Of a stretch of 64,000 nucleotides of DNA, positions 1-11,000 are shown piece after piece. The stretch is from Pachyseris speciosa (Eukaryota; Cnidaria; Anthozoa; Scleractinia; Pachyseridae). The notes under the pieces were generated by a model. That model worked only from the letters and a program-made list of their open reading frames with translations, was not told where the DNA came from and did not search any database. The stretch spans positions 1,157,501 through 1,221,500 of the forward strand of contig JAEMWC010000032.1 of the NCBI GenBank assembly GCA_016490735.1, written 5' to 3'. The position numbers and the translations under genes are program-made. Numbering within the stretch: position 1 is the first letter of the stretch; each line of letters begins with the position of its first letter.

Positions 1-648
1 CATTCTATACCAATTAACCTTAAATTAGATACCCCTCAGAATTCTCTGGCACCCACTCCAATTCTAAAAATAAAAAATAACACTTTTGATGTAACAAAAA
101 AGAAATCAAGAGATTATTATAATTTGTTAATCAGTAATAAGGCTCAATTTCCGAATGCTACTAATAATTTAAGAAGTGATTTCCATTTGTCTACTGACCA
201 GCTGAAGCAAGTCTTTAGACTTCCTCACAGCGTTGCTTTTGAACCATACGTGAAAGCTTTTCAATACAAAATATTAAACTCAATTTTATTCACTAATGTT
301 AAATTGCACAAAATTGGTTTCACAGAGAGTGACCTCTGTAGTTTTTGTGAGACAGTACCTGAGACTTTACACCATTTACTTTTTCAATGTAGTCATTCAA
401 GGCTGTTTTGGTCCAACTTCGAATGGTATTGGCTCTCTTTAACGAATGACAAGATCCAGTTATCTCTTCAAGATGTAGTAGTTGGAATAATTTCCTCTCA
501 ATACTCTTCACTTCTAAACCTTCTAAATTTTTTTATTATCATTGGAAAATTGTATCTATGGGACTGCAGGAGAGATCACGTGCACCCTGACTTACAGAGA
601 TTTAAGGTCAGACTGAAATTGAAGTATGAAATTGAACGTTTTATGTAA
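1..648 (+). CDS. LINE ORF2 C-terminus, partial at window edge
   Basis: The frame is open from base 1 to the TAA at 646-648, so the true start lies outside the window. The protein end carries the zinc-binding module found after the reverse transcriptase in non-LTR retrotransposons (zf-RVT): a CSFC pair, then ETLHHLLFQC and a trailing W. No reverse transcriptase or endonuclease residues are inside the window. Together with the poly(A) tail downstream, this fits an L1/Tx1-like LINE. It is part of a mobile element, not a host gene. The clade is inferred from the motif order. Confidence 0.8.
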   Translation, partial: HSIPINLKLDTPQNSLAPTPILKIKNNTFDVTKKKSRDYYNLLISNKAQFPNATNNLRSDFHLSTDQLKQVFRLPHSVAFEPYVKAFQYKILNSILFTNVKLHKIGFTESDLCSFCETVPETLHHLLFQCSHSRLFWSNFEWYWLSLTNDKIQLSLQDVVVGIISSQYSSLLNLLNFFIIIGKLYLWDCRRDHVHPDLQRFKVRLKLKYEIERFM

Positions 649-908
649 AAAATAAGAAAAAGAAATGGATGATTCAACCAAGTATGTAAATATGTATGAG
701 TGTAATCTTGTAAGCGTTTCTAGTTATATGTATATATATTTGTAATGTAATCTCGTAGCTTGTTAGTTTTGTTTCATTAGTAATTATTGTAACGCAAGTA
801 TTGTAGAATAGTGTAAATTGTCAATAATTGTAATGTTTTGTAATCTGAACTACTGTAATTATTGTAAAGCAGTTTTGTTTTGTTACAATAAACTATAAAG
901 TTGTTGGA

Positions 909-935
<27 letters not shown>
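1..935 (+). mobile_element. L1/Tx1-like LINE, 3' end with poly(A) tail
   Basis: The ORF2 end is followed by an AT-rich 3' UTR, an AATAAA at 887-892 and 28 A residues at 908-935. The tail abuts the internal part of a MITE that is present complete at 1239-1462 and 1894-2117. This suggests the LINE landed inside that MITE. The 5' boundary and the left target duplication lie outside the window. Confidence 0.8.
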
Positions 936-939
<4 letters not shown>

Positions 940-1059
940 AAGCCGCAGCTTGAGAAAGCCGTGAACGTAGATTTTGTACCATTTATACAGGGTGTTCGCG
1001 TCTTATGTACGCCGTGGTCAGAGTAAGCCTCGGCTTATTTTCTCTCGTATAAACGGTTC
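936..1059. mobile_element. 224-bp TA-MITE, copy 1 (truncated)
   Basis: This is the right half of the element seen complete at 1239-1462 and 1894-2117, beginning directly after the LINE poly(A). It keeps the internal segment GGATAAGCCGCAGCTTGAG and the terminal CTCTCGTATAAAC. No coding potential is seen. Confidence 0.75.
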
Positions 1060-1061
1060 TA

Positions 1062-1236
1062 TTGTTACAAATGTTTCCCAGTTTAGCCGCGCGGAAAACA
1101 CTTGTTGCGGAAACAAATTTTGTGTTTCGGAAACATAAAATGTTTTTGACTTTCGGTCAAAAAAATTTTTGCCTCCCGGACACAAATTTTGTTTCCGCAA
1201 CATCGCGGCTAAACTGGGAATTTATTTCGTCAACAA
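1062..1236. mobile_element. Small palindromic MITE between two copies of the 224-bp MITE
   Basis: CCCAGTTTAGCCGCG near 1078 pairs with CGCGGCTAAACTGGG near 1204. TTGCGGAAACAAATTTTGTG pairs with CACAAATTTTGTTTCCGCAA. The arms leave a short AT-rich loop. A degraded relative of one end appears at about 1470-1505. The short ORFs here are artefacts of the palindrome. Confidence 0.7.
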
Positions 1237-1238
1237 TA

Positions 1239-1462
1239 GGACTGTTTATACGAGAGAAAATAAGCCGTGGCTTACTCTGGCCGCGGCTTACATAAGACGC
1301 GAAAGGAACCATTTATACGAGTAAAAACTCCTAGGTCAGGATAAGCCGCAGCTTGAGAAAGCCGTGAACGTAGATTTTGTACCATTTATACGGAGTGTTC
1401 GCGTCTTATGTAAGCCGTGGCCAGAGTAAGCCGCGGCTTATTTTCTCTCGTATAAACGGCCC
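1239..1462. mobile_element. 224-bp TA-MITE, copy 2 (complete)
   Basis: The TIRs read inward as TTTATACGAGAGAAAATAAG, with a TA dinucleotide on each side (1237-1238 and 1463-1464). This fits a Tc1/mariner-type target site. Self-complementary CCGCGGCTTA blocks repeat inside the element. There is no transposase, so it is non-autonomous. Confidence 0.8.
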
Positions 1463-1508
1463 TAATGTACGATGTTTCCACAACAATTGTTTCCTAGTTT
1501 AGCCAGGC

Positions 1509-1664
1509 CTTAAAATTTGGTCATTTCATGTTGTTGTTTTGCTAAGGACGGCAAAGAAATGTACCAAAATGTAAAACGCACGTGCATAGCGATTGTTTTT
1601 CCTAATTAAGCCTATTGTTTTGCGACGTTCTCGTTGCCGTTGCCGTCGTCGTTGCTAAGCTCCC
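1509..1664. mobile_element. 360-bp TA-MITE family, truncated copy
   Basis: This is the right-hand 156 bp of the element complete at 4452-4817 and 53780-54134, from TTAAAATTTGGTCATTTCAT to the terminal CGTTGCTAAGCTCCC followed by TA. It marks dispersal of the family across both flanks and an intron of the ELAPOR gene. Confidence 0.75.
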
Positions 1665-1724
1665 TAATTAAGGCACCAGAACGGCTGGATGTTACCGCCC
1701 TCATTTCTGTCGTACAAACATAAA

Positions 1725-1860
1725 GCAATTTACAATTCTCTTTCAAGGTCCTAAAATTTGGAATGCTCTCCCTACTTCAATTACCTGTTCAGCAAGTTTT
1801 CATTATTTTTAAGAAAAATGTGTTGGAATTTTTATTTAAACAATCTTGAATCTATCATGC
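1725..1860 (+). pseudogene. LINE ORF2 C-terminal remnant
   Basis: The + strand translation reads QGPKIWNALPTSIT followed by SASF and a basic FKKNVLEFLF tail. This is the end of CR1/L2-like ORF2 proteins. The same GPKIWN-LP block occurs in the LINE at 39620-40515. The remnant is short and has lost its upstream domains. Confidence 0.6.
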
Positions 1861-1893
1861 CGCACTCAGGCAGCACCAAAGTTTAATCCAATA

Positions 1894-2117
1894 GGGCCTT
1901 TTATACGAGAGAAAATAAGCCGCGGCTTACTCTGGCCACGGCTTACATAAGACGCGAACACTCCGTAAAAATGGTACAAAATCTACGTTCACGGCTTTCT
2001 CAAGCTGCGGCTTATCCTGGCCTAGGAGTTTTTACTCGTATAAATGGTTCCTTTCGCGTCTTATGTAAGCCGCGGCCAGAGTAAGCCGCGGCTTATTTCC
2101 TCTCGTATAAACAGCCC
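1894..2117. mobile_element. 224-bp TA-MITE, copy 3 (complete)
   Basis: This copy is complete, with TA at 1892-1893 and 2118-2119 and TIRs starting GGGCCTTTTATACGAGAG. Its length equals copy 2, and the internal order relative to copy 2 is reversed. Confidence 0.8.
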
Positions 2118-3150
2118 TATTGTCCCTCGAGGTGGCCTCTCATATATACAAGCCTTGTGGTTTCCTGAGGTCTCCTCGCCACTAACTTAGGTGTAATACT
2201 TCAATATATTTTAAAGATGGCAAATAAATAAATGCAATAAATACAACTGTTTTTCCACCCACATGCCTCACAGTACCGCCGGATCACCCATTTCATATCT
2301 CAATCATAACCCCATATTATCTCAAAATATATCTCTCCTGTACGTAGCTCCGTTATGAAACGCGCATAGACTTCATGTACCACAACTACGCACTTACGGT
2401 CTGGTCTCATGGATAATGCCACATAACTACGCACTGTACACCATGAGTAGATGTCATTCTCCATAACCTAACACAATCAGAAATGAATCATCTAACAGAG
2501 CAAGACCATCACTTATGTCATAAAATGCAATTCAAATTATCGGACACAATTCAACGTGATGCTCTACGGCCAACGTCAATAAACATAATCTGCCATAAAC
2601 ACACATTATTTCCTATCGCTCTGCGCCAATACACATCATCTAACACAATTAACGTGGCCTGATTGGGTTTCTCAGTAGTCACAGACTACTGACAAATAAA
2701 CCAGGAGATTGTCAGCTACCTGGCAGCCACGCCCTTGCCACGGAGAGATCAAAGCTTCGAGTGAATGGTGTTTTTTCGAGACCGGAGTTACCATGAACAT
2801 CGCTTACATATGCGGAAAAATGACACGTACTGGGATGCATTTCTCCTAATACCAGGACTTTTGCAATGAAAGTTTTCCCATGTAATAAGCTGAAACTAGG
2901 AAAGTGTTACTAGGCACCCTTGTGCCCCCCCCCCGGCCTTGTGCGATCAATAAATCTTCTGACATGTGTCGTATCGTTTAGATATGAGTCTTACCTTTTT
3001 GTGTGATAGGTTGGAAGTAAGTTGTTTACAAATAATGATAGGTGTTCTGTAAACCCATCAAAAACATACTAGCCGGAGAATAGGCACGAAATGCACATGT
3101 CAGTGGTTCGTAGATTCAATAAAAGTTGATGATTAATTGACTGGTCTGGT
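2118..3150. other. Intergenic stretch, no gene recognised
   Basis: No convincing reading frame or known element was found. A homopolymer of 10 C residues lies near 2927-2936, followed by an AATAAA-containing stretch near 2949. That stretch may be the worn 3' end of a retroelement. Confidence 0.4.
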
Positions 3151-3425
3151 CTTGGTACCCGTGAGTTAGTCCAGTTTTTCTGCACTTGTATTCGTCCGAT
3201 CACGGAGTATGCGTGTCCTGTCTTTCATGACGGTCTCCCCGCGTACCTCTCCAACGAGCTTGAAGGAGTACAAAGGCGGGCTATGTACATCATTTTTCCT
3301 CTTTGCTCATATAACGAGGCTTTGGTTCAGTCAGGCCTAACTAAACTTTCAGACCGCCGCCAGGAACTAGTTGATAAACTATTTAAGGAAGTTATATATT
3401 TATACAACAGGAAATAAAGACACTA
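3150..3425 (+). mobile_element. LINE ORF2 fragment, direct orientation
   Basis: The frame 3166-3417 (+) encodes the segment after the reverse transcriptase of a jockey/CR1-type LINE: ITEYACPVFHDGLP, then LEGVQRRAMYIIFP, then LTKLSDRRQELVDKLFKE. It ends in a stop. The same protein segment is encoded on the opposite strand just downstream, so the two fragments form an inverted pair. Confidence 0.75.
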
Positions 3426-3429
3426 TATA

Positions 3430-3840
3430 TATGTACTAAAAAAGTATATCGAGGAGATTTAAAACTCTATTAAAATCGTTCAAGCCTTAAGGGCATTAAA
3501 AGTACTAAAACTGTTACGAAATCTGTTGGTCTTGAAAACTGGCTTAAACTTCCGCATATTTCTTAGGTTCAAGGTACATGTGTTGCGAGCAGGAAGAAGG
3601 TCATGGAGCTTGTTCTGTTCGTTCTGTATAACTTCCTTAAATAGTTTATCAACTAGTTCCTGGTGGCGGTCTGAAAGTTTAGTTAGGCCTGATTCAACCA
3701 AAGCCTCATTATATGAGCAAAGAGGAAAAATGATGCGCATAGCCCGCTTTCGTATAATTATCAATATTCAACTTTTTGTAAATTATCGTATAATTCAACT
3801 TTTAGTTGCAAATCGCGGTTATAAATAAACTATCTATCTT

Positions 3841-3901
<61 letters not shown>

Positions 3902-3905
3902 TACC
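3430..3905 (+). mobile_element. LINE copy with inverted 5' part and (CTAT)n tail
   Basis: The − strand frame 3764-3480 encodes the end of the same LINE ORF2 (AMRIIFPLCSYNEAL through FRNSFSTFNALKA, then a stop). At about 3751 the orientation switches. 3752-3830 reads as a + strand 3' end, closing ATAAATAAAC and running into a (CTAT)n tail at 3831-3902. An inverted 5' segment joined to a direct 3' end is what twin priming produces. The junction position is approximate. Confidence 0.65.
3831..3902. repeat. (CTAT)n microsatellite
   Basis: There are about 17 tetranucleotide units with one TT interruption near the start. It directly follows an AATAAAC LINE end, so it is probably the element's 3' tail. 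Confidence 0.95.
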
Positions 3906-4028
3906 TATGTATATTCTAAAAATAACCGCCCTTCACTAGTAACTGCACTGTGGTAGTGGCCAACTCGAAAGCTCTGCTCCTTTGGCCACTACGCACTATT
4001 CCAAATCAATGCCTAATGTACATGTAAT

Positions 4029-4298
4029 CTACAACCAGTTGCAAAAATGTTGAGACACTTACAATAAAAAACACACTGTTTTCCTAAAACTGTCTCCCGA
4101 CAGTTACTACACGTCAGGACAGACTCCCCTCCTCCCCCACCCCTAAGCAATGTTGCTGGACCACATTTTCTGCCTGGCCTCGCGTTTCTACGAAGACAAA
4201 ATTTGGCCCTACAACATTGATAAGGGGAGGGGGGTGGGTGATCTCTTTTCAGTCGGAATTTTGTGTAGTGTCTCAAGAAGTTTTGCAACTGGTTGTAG
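4029..4298. repeat. Imperfect foldback (MITE-like)
   Basis: CTACAACCAGTTGCAAAA at the left end pairs with TTTTGCAACTGGTTGTAG at the right end. TGAGACACT and AGTGTCTCA also match inside the arms. A purine/pyrimidine-rich core (CCCCTCCTCCCCCACCCC against GGGGAGGGGGG) sits in the loop. The ORFs overlapping it are palindrome artefacts. Confidence 0.7.
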
Positions 4299-4451
4299 CT
4301 TTGTTTCTCTTTTACTATATTTTTTTTTTTCTATTCTTGTACACTAATTAAATATTATGTTTGAATAAGTGTGAATAAACTGAACTGAACTATACAGTGT
4401 CCTAGAAAGTGAGGCCAATAATGCAGGAAAGCCGTTGTGTCTTCGTCGTTA

Positions 4452-4817
4452 GGGACCTTAAGCAACGACGACGGCGACGGCAACGAAAACGTCACTTCAA
4501 AATATAACTTCTCGTTTCTGTAACTCTTTCGCGATTATTCCACTTTGTTGAGCTTGGAAAATGCTGGCGAACTGTCGAAGAACTAAATTGCAAAGAACGA
4601 CGTCAAAGTAAGGAAAAAGAAAGAAAAAATTGTCGTCATGCGCTCACGTTCTCAAGAAAACCTAAAATTTGGTCATTTCACGTTGTTGTTTTGTAGAGGA
4701 CGGCAAAGAAATGTACCAAAATGTGAAACGCACGTGCAGAGCCATTGTTTTTGCTCATTAAGCCTATTGTTTTGTGACGTTCTCGCTGCCGTTGTCGTCC
4801 TCGTTGCTTAAGGTCTC
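4452..4817. mobile_element. 360-bp TA-MITE family, full copy
   Basis: The left end GGGACCTTAAGCAACGACGA is the inverse of the right end TCGTTGCTTAAGGTCTC. TA precedes the left end; TG, a probable decayed TA, follows the right end. It matches 53780-54134 along its whole length. It is non-coding. Confidence 0.85.
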
Positions 4818-5482
4818 TGTTGTTCCTTCGCGTCCAGCAGAGGACTTATGTCACATTGATCGGGCTCGTGTGTACTCCAAGAAAATACACCTGTGGTTTT
4901 CCATGGTATACCATTAATCAATCAATAACTTTATTTTGCTTCGGATTTAAGGTATACGTATATCCAAGAGCCTTAATGGTATATCCGAACAAAATAAATT
5001 TTTCGGATGGTATACCTTTCAATGCATTGCATAAATAGTATGTAATGTTTGGTAAAGCCCAGGAAGCCTTTTGTTCATAGCTTCCACAAAAACCGCTTTT
5101 CGCCAGCAGGATGTGCACGTGATTGACGAGATTATCGGTAATGTAGAAGTATATACCTTTCAAGCAGAATTTGCCTTTAAAAGGAATTCTTTTATGTTCA
5201 GGCGGTTGTCCTGGTCTGCGAGCAAGCTTTCTCTTGGGGTAGTGGGTGAGGAAGGAAACGGAGCAAGAGGGAAACCTCTCACCCCCATCCCCCGAGAGAG
5301 TTTGCTCGCGAGCTAAGCCGCGGGGGGCTGGATTCAAAGAATTTTATTCAATTTTTGCCAAGACTCATTTGAATGTGTAAAGTGACTCAGTGTGCATTTT
5401 CTTGGTGATTTGCCTTGCGTTATTCGAGTTTCGTTGGGAAGGTTGATCCTAACAGTGAATTCAGGGTTGTTCTTTGACAGAA
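4818..5482 (+). promoter_or_regulatory. Upstream region of the ELAPOR gene
   Basis: This stretch must hold the promoter and 5' UTR, but no TATA box or transcription start is evident. A TGACTCA sequence at 5383-5389 matches the AP-1 consensus; it is a candidate only. About 5205-5325 is a GC-richer repeat-like segment. No upstream coding exon was found in frame with the ATG at 5483. Confidence 0.35.
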
Positions 5483-5566
5483 ATGGACCGCAGACGCTTG
5501 GTTCTTGTTCCAGTTCTGTTTTTCGTGCTTGTTGTGCCTTCGTTCACCCTCGACAAGTGTACTCAG
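5483..5566 (+). CDS. ELAPOR1/2: ELAPOR exon 1: signal peptide
   Basis: It encodes residues 1-28: basic MDRRR, a hydrophobic LVLVPVLFFVLVVP core, and the first luminal Cys (DKCTQ). The donor is CAG|gtgagc, phase 0. Confidence 0.93.
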
Positions 5567-7983
5567 GTGAGCCGAAGTTTTTGTCGGCAGACTTCATTTT
5601 CGCGCTCTGCTTTCGCTGGACGATAACACCGTGGTTTCTCGGTTTTAGATCACAACAAGATCGAGTGATTTCTCTGTGTTACTTTATGTATCAACCTTTC
5701 TTTTATTTCACGTTCCTAGGACAAACTAACTTACGAATTCACCGAATGCGATTCGGCGGAAGGCAGATGGCGTGTAGCTGTTCCCAAAGATCCGGACGCC
5801 TGCGAAGCAAGCGAAGTTCCCGTGCGCCAGAAGGACTGCAGTAAGTGCATTCTACTTACAATAAAAGTATAATTTGATCTTTTATTTGGAAAGCGAAGGC
5901 GTCATTTATAGGGTTTCTTTTTCTATCGCATGTTAAAATCTCACGCGCTCTGAGGTCATTCTTCGGAACTGCATAATTTACATTTGGATATTAGTCTTTG
6001 AAGGCGATGCATTCGTGTTGATTATTACACGTACACTTAGATTTATGACCTGTTTTAGATTCAAGAGGAAATACTATGGATTGTATTACAAAGCGGAATT
6101 AGTCAGAACCCGGCGAGCGCTATAATAGGGAAATAAATATGTTTGGTTTGCCAGTATTACCGTTGACTCAGCTACTCGACACAGCTTCGAATGCTGCCAA
6201 TCTGGAATTTTTCGCCGCAACGACAGTGGACTTTCTGTTAGTGGGGGGAAAGCTGAAAGCAGATATTTAGATTTAAATTTTAAGTGAGATGAAGACAATT
6301 TGAAAGGCCTTGTATTTTGTCTTTTGTTCTACTTTTTACCTAAGGAAGTACCCGCCAATTCGGAATAATTTTGCATGAATTACTTAATCTTGCGTCGTAG
6401 AGGATTTATGGGCGGTTTGTCGTAAACTTACTTAAGGCGTAGAAAAATTTGTTGAATACTTTAGCCCTACTCAGTTACAGTTTAGGATTCCACAATGATT
6501 AATAGTCCAACATAATAACTTACTGCGTCGTGTAGTTTATGTATTCCTGATAATAATTGAAGGGCTGAGAGCATAAACTGCCTATGTGTAATTTTAGGTC
6601 GTTTTTCGATTTTCCTCGGAAATGAAACAAATTTTTGCATGTGACTTGCAAGCAATTCGATTCAAAAACATTGTCCGATATTTTTATTCACTGATTTTTG
6701 TTTCATTTCTGAGCAAAATCGAAAAACGACCTAAAATTACACATAGGCAGTTTATGCTCTAAGCCCTTCATAAGTCTGCCTTATTAACATTCCTGAGTCA
6801 ATGCCCAAGGGTATTCTTTATTTCAAAACTAAGCGCCAAATGCTCGTAACTGAAGGGTAAAACTGAAACTGTACATGAAATGATTGACAGGTAGAAAGGA
6901 TTGTTCCATAGTGTGACATAGACTAAAAGTTTTGGCGGTTAAAACATTGTACTTAAGCGACGTTTCTGCCGAAACGACCCCGACTCGATCGGGACTAGCT
7001 TGTTTGGTCTAATTGAATTATGTCAGTTTGCCTGTTCACTCAGTGGTCGAAGGACATCATAAAGTCTTCAGATCCGCAAGTCTAACACGGCTGAAAGAAG
7101 CCAGTCGTGTTCTCTCTGCTTGCCAAACCATGAAGAGAGAGATTAATTTGACTCTCCGGTTTGGGAGTAGAGATTAAGAGCCGGGCAGAAAAAAAACTCT
7201 GAAAACATTTCTCGTCTCAAAAGTGGCTCGGTTTTGCTAGTCTTGGTCCATTTGTGAAAGATTGCCGTGGTAGAATTTGCGAAAAGGAGAGGTGTTTTTT
7301 GAGTTTAGGGCAATAAACCTCAGTGATGTTTGCAGTGTGTCTTTCGCTCACAGAGGCCATAACATTCCCACAATTCATTGCGGCTGAAGTGGGTGCTGTC
7401 TCGCGGGCAAAATCATTGCAGCCGAAGTGGGCGCTGTCTCACGGGCCATCGAAGCTGTGAAACAGTTCGTCAAAATTTGGAAACATTATGGAGAATTCAT
7501 CTGAGAGAGGGAAATCAGCATGACGAGAAGTCCGTCTGTTTTCGATGAGTATCTTGAAAATAATCCAGGGAAAAGTTGCATGGGCGCGTGTGGAAAATAT
7601 TACTCGTGGTTGGTCGTCAAGTTATTATGCCAAATTTCATCATATAAATCAGTTTTGCGTTGATCAACTCGGTTATTTTGATTCTATGGAGGCTTGTAAA
7701 CACCAGCGAAAAAGTATTTGCATGCGAGATATTTTAACAAGTCGTTGTGTTACGCATCAGACGATAGGGATTAAATTTCACATCTTTGTTCCAATTTTTT
7801 CACTGTCGTCATTTACGTTGATACGATTTTCATTCCACTGGTTCCATTTGTATAGGTAATCACATGATTTCGAGTGCAATTTGGAATAAATAAGCACAAG
7901 TAAATTTTTTCAAAGACTCACAAAATTGCGCGAGCCCGTAGGGTGAGTTCAATTTGCGGTCTTTGAAAAAATTTACAAGGGCC

Positions 7984-8014
<31 letters not shown>

Positions 8015-11000
8015 GTGATTACTTATTAATAATATACATGAAAAAATTGCGAGATAGCTTCTTAATTTTTCAGAAACAATGCAATGCAGGTGAATAAAAA
8101 CAACAGTTTTCTCAATGTTTTTAAAGTGTTTTATAGCTGTAAAAACCAGCTAAACAATTACAGGCTACAGCAATAAGGCTAGTTTGTTTGCCAAGTGTCT
8201 ATCAAGCGCTGTAATCATTACCTTCAGGCTTTCTAGTTCGTAATCTTCGCCTTGTTTATCCTTGTTTGTTTATCTTGGCGTAAAATCACTCCAGTGTAGT
8301 GTTGAATTCAACGGACTCGTAATTCCAATTACGTTAGTAATTCCCTTCTCTGGACACCACTGTTTCCAAACAGACAGCTAAAACACAGTACTTTTCGCAG
8401 CTGTTTCGGATTCTCCTTTTTAGAGCTGTTTGTAGCTTCTCTGCTGTTATTGCGGTCACGAAAGAAAACCTGCTCAAAACACCAGCCATTAATTGTTTTC
8501 GCTCGCAGAGTCACTCGCAGCTCTTCAGACTTTGCGCCATTCAAAGGCCACGTTTGATTGGCTCAATTTCATTTCCTTTGTTTATTAACTAATCAGAATC
8601 GTCCGTTGTTTACCTCTTTTTTGCACTGAATTACCCTTTTTCTGCACTGAATTACCTTTTTTCTGCATCGTGTTTCCTAAAAACTGCATTTCTCTTAGCC
8701 AATCAGAATCAAGAAATTTTTTCATGTATATTATTAGATGATGAAAATGAACCCTTCAAAATCGTTTCAATAACAACCAAAGCACGCGAAACGCCAGTCA
8801 AAGCTCTGTTTCGAAAACAGACGGGAAACAGCTTACTCTTTTAATAACTCTTAATTTTGCCCTTGAACATTGTTAACTCAAATTTTCGGTGTTGCTCATG
8901 AACAGAAGTTGTTGGTAACTAAGTGAAGCACAATTATTGTCCGGGTGAGTGTAGTCCTGAGAAGGACTGTTTGTGGTGACATTGATTAACGTTTCGACAA
9001 CCTGAGTGGAAGTCATCATCAGAGTCAAGTGATTGGAGTAACGTCAGGAGATGGTATAAGTACTCTGGTCGTTGATGTGATTGGTCAACGAAGTCGTGAT
9101 GTTATTGGTTGTCTGTCAGTTAAGCCTTGATGTTATTGGCTGTGAAGACTGTAAATCGTGATTGGTGCGTTTCAATCCGTCTTTTGTTAGTCAAATGTTC
9201 GTAGGTGTATTGTTAGTCAAATTAGTCGGTGTGTCTATTTTTTGTCTGTTGTTGATATCATCAATAAGTCGTTTGTAAGGTGCGGGACGCTGTTGACAAA
9301 GGTTCAGTGGTGTCTGTTCTAAGTTAGTAAACCAACTTTCCAGTGCGATCTGTTGGTGGTAGTTGGTACAGTAGGTAATGCATTTATCAGAGTCCCAGTC
9401 AATTGTGTGGTTTGTCAGTAACTGGTGCTCAGCAATGTTATTGTTGATGTCACCATTTCTCGTCGCTCGTTTGTGTTCAGTCAGTCTTAGGTTCAAATTA
9501 AGAAGTTGTTGGTATTGGCCAAAACCTATCTTCAAGTAAAAACAGTCATCTTTAATATTTTATTCTATTTCTCAGCCGACAGCAAGCTTTGTAAGCACTG
9601 AGTTAGAATCAAGTCTGATCCTGCTGTATGCCGTTTTCGACCAAAACACCCTCTTCAACACTTTACTTATATCGACCAAAGCCTTCCTGAAAGAATTAAT
9701 AATCAACCAAGAAACCTGTGCGCTCTTTTCATTTCGGAGGAACCAAGAAACCAAGAAACCTGTGCAAGACTCACAATATGCTGCTTACTTTAACCTTAAT
9801 GTTTGCAATGCCCTAGGCCGAACCCTATCCCTAGCTCTAACCCTAACCCTAGCTCTAATGCTAACCCTAACCCTAGCTCTAACGCTAACCCTAACCGTAG
9901 CTCTAACCCTAACCCTAGCTCTAACCCTAACCCTAGCTCTAACCCTACTATTTAACCATTAATTTCTACACATGTGATATGTACAAAGACATCATGAAAG
10001 AGGTGTTAATGGCTGTGATAAAATAATTCAGATTGTTCAGTGGGAAGTTGTTTAATTTAGCTTGGAATTCTGTTTAGTATATTCCAGGTCTTTTGGTCCA
10101 AATTGTGACTTACATTGAAGTAGAAGGTCATGTTAATCACCAACTTGTTTTACTTAAAGTAAAGATAGTAAAAAAGTGGCATTATTCTATTTTTTGTCAG
10201 CAGTCTTAGCAATTTTAAAAACAATAATTTTTTTGTCTGTAGTTACTCTAATTACCAAGGACAAGTCGTGTTTGTTTTTTAAGCAGCTGTCACTGTGGGG
10301 ATGAGCCGCTTCTAGTAAGGCCCTGTTTACAAGTAGGTAGGGTAACCCTAGTGCTAGGGTTACCCTAACAGGAGGGTTACCCTAACACTCTCACATTTCT
10401 TCTTTTTTTATCAATGTGTGAGCGCTAGGGTTACCCTAATGCCAGGGTAACCCTAGCTGCCTTGTAAATGCTCTTCTAGGAATAACTCACCTACCTGGGA
10501 GGGTAGGTCTTTCCAGACCCTCTGAATATTGACAACAAACGGCCATCATGGCAGACAGAGTACAACGCAAGGCTCAATTATAATCTTCCTTTTCTCTCAG
10601 AAACAGAAAACATATTTTCTAGTGCAAGGTTGGTAAGCATCCTTCTCTCGAATAACTTCCTCCACCACTGATCTGTACAGCCAAGTTTTCTTTGTAATCA
10701 TCTTTGTTGATTCACTCCTGTTTCACATGTTGCATTCAAGTGAGTGATTGTATTATAGGGTCACATTTAATATTATAACTTGTTGTCATGGTCTAGAAAT
10801 AAGAAGGTACACATGTAACATAACAGCATTCCATAACACTAGAAGGCAGCAATAATTGGCAGCACAGACAGGAGAATCGAAGTACTTAACAGAACTCTTC
10901 TCTTGTCGGCCATTTTGTTTGCAGTTAAGTTGTCCCGGGGAGGTAGGGTAACCTTACTGGTGATAAAATAGTCCTTGACATTGCCAGGGTTGGAACCATC

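Noticed and set aside
3841..3902. Regular repeat considered as a CRISPR array
   Set aside because: It is a pure tetranucleotide microsatellite in a eukaryotic genome with no spacers.
9762..9962. ORF with LALTLTL repeats
   Set aside because: It is a translation of the telomere-like repeat.
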